Shown: positions 63,749 through 64,000 of the stretch, piece by piece
Layout of the letters: each line of letters opens with the position of its first letter
How positions within the stretch are numbered: position 1 is the first letter of the stretch
Source: Paenibacillus methanolicus
GTDB lineage: Bacteria > Bacillota > Bacilli > Paenibacillales > Paenibacillaceae
Direction: 5' to 3'
Assembly (NCBI RefSeq): GCF_008124765.1
Contig: NZ_VNHS01000010.1
Coordinates: 124,001-188,000, forward strand
Length of the DNA: 64,000 bases
Program-made: the position numbers and the translations under genes
The notes under the pieces: generated by a model
What the model was told of the DNA's origin: nothing
Databases searched by the model: none
The model's input: the letters and a program-made list of their open reading frames with translations, nothing else

Positions 63749-64000
63749 CTAAGTCAACGGCAGCAGCTGTTTGCGGGCGTCGAGGATGATGCCCGCCGTC
63801 TCTTCGATCGCGCGGTTCGTCACGTCGACGACCAGGCACCCCAGCTTGCGGAACAGCTTGCCCGCCAGCTCGAGCTCTTCGGACACCCGGTCGGGACTCG
63901 CGTAGCTCACGTCGAACGGAAGCCCCATGCTCTTCAGCCGTTCGATGCGGATCATGATCAGCTTCTCCGGGTTCATCGTCAGGCCGACGAGGCGCTCCGC
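63749..64000 (-). CDS. ppsR: Pyruvate phosphate dikinase / PEP synthase regulatory protein, C-terminal part
   Basis: The gene enters from the right edge. The visible 83 residues read LVGLTMNPEKLIMIRIERL, then RVSEELELAGKLFRKLGC and VVDVTNRAIEETAGIIL, the C-terminal end of the PpsR/YqfL (DUF299) kinase-phosphorylase family, which switches PPDK or PEP synthase on and off by threonyl phosphorylation. A Met in the visible part is an internal residue, not the start. The kinase P-loop lies outside. It fits the pyruvate/PEP theme with pyk in the same window. Confidence 0.9.
   Translation of the reverse strand, partial: AERLVGLTMNPEKLIMIRIERLKSMGLPFDVSYASPDRVSEELELAGKLFRKLGCLVVDVTNRAIEETAGIILDARKQLLPLT

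Overview
The window looks like chromosomal DNA of a GC-rich, endospore-forming member of the Paenibacillaceae (Paenibacillus/Cohnella type). This rests on gene content and order: citZ-icd-mdh, a pyk / accA-accD / dnaE / ytrH-ytrI / ytpI-ytoI neighbourhood, the sufCDSUB operon, cotJABC, yhbH and a YheC/YheD cluster. Ribosome binding sites are strong GGAGG types. No rRNA, tRNA, CRISPR array, prophage or transposase was seen. Assignment to genus is inference.

Layout. 1-4.7 kb: 5' part of recQ, then the TCA genes citZ, icd and mdh, all on the minus strand. 5-8.7 kb: polyphosphate genes ppx and ppk, convergent, with a Pho-box-like array in front of ppk. 8.9-11 kb: a YtvI-type membrane protein, FxsA and a hot-dog thioesterase. 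11-20 kb: pyk (with a 59-bp tandem repeat behind it), accA, accD, a small DUF2007-like protein, a PgpA-type phosphatase and dnaE. 20-22.8 kb: ytrH, ytrI, ytpI, ytoI. 22.9-26 kb: two paralogous orphan sensor kinases with a remnant of another kinase end between them. 26-33.4 kb: yheA, then a plus-strand run of five YheC/YheD ATP-grasp genes and one GNAT acetyltransferase. 33.4-37.1 kb: a HAD phosphatase, a NAGPA-type glycosidase, a small membrane protein and cotJABC. 37.3-45.6 kb: a second AI-2E/YtvI-like exporter, a CNNM/CorC transporter, YfkAB, an HD-GYP protein, uppP, a 5'-nucleotidase and a Moco-domain-like orphan. 45.6-48.6 kb: moaA facing a moaD-moaE fusion and moeB. 48.7-54.7 kb: sufCDSUB and a DUF1802 protein. 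54.9-64 kb: mtnK-mtnA, yunC, a coiled-coil hypothetical, DUF423, DUF4190, yhbH, yhaM, an M29 aminopeptidase and a partial ppsR.

Together these serve central carbon flux (citZ, icd, mdh, pyk, acc, ppsR), phosphate storage, Fe-S and molybdenum cofactor assembly, methionine salvage and sporulation (ytrH/I, YheC/D, cotJ, yhbH, YtvI).

The most unusual material is in two places. First is the six-gene ATP-grasp/GNAT operon, which looks like an uncharacterised ligase pathway of sporulation. Second is a family of dispersed, modular, hairpin-forming intergenic repeats (eight copies between 10.9 and 62.3 kb). All copies point the same way, and their stems change sequence while keeping pairing. Other points of note are the perfect 59-bp tandem repeat between pyk and its terminator, and a possible attenuator in front of mdh.
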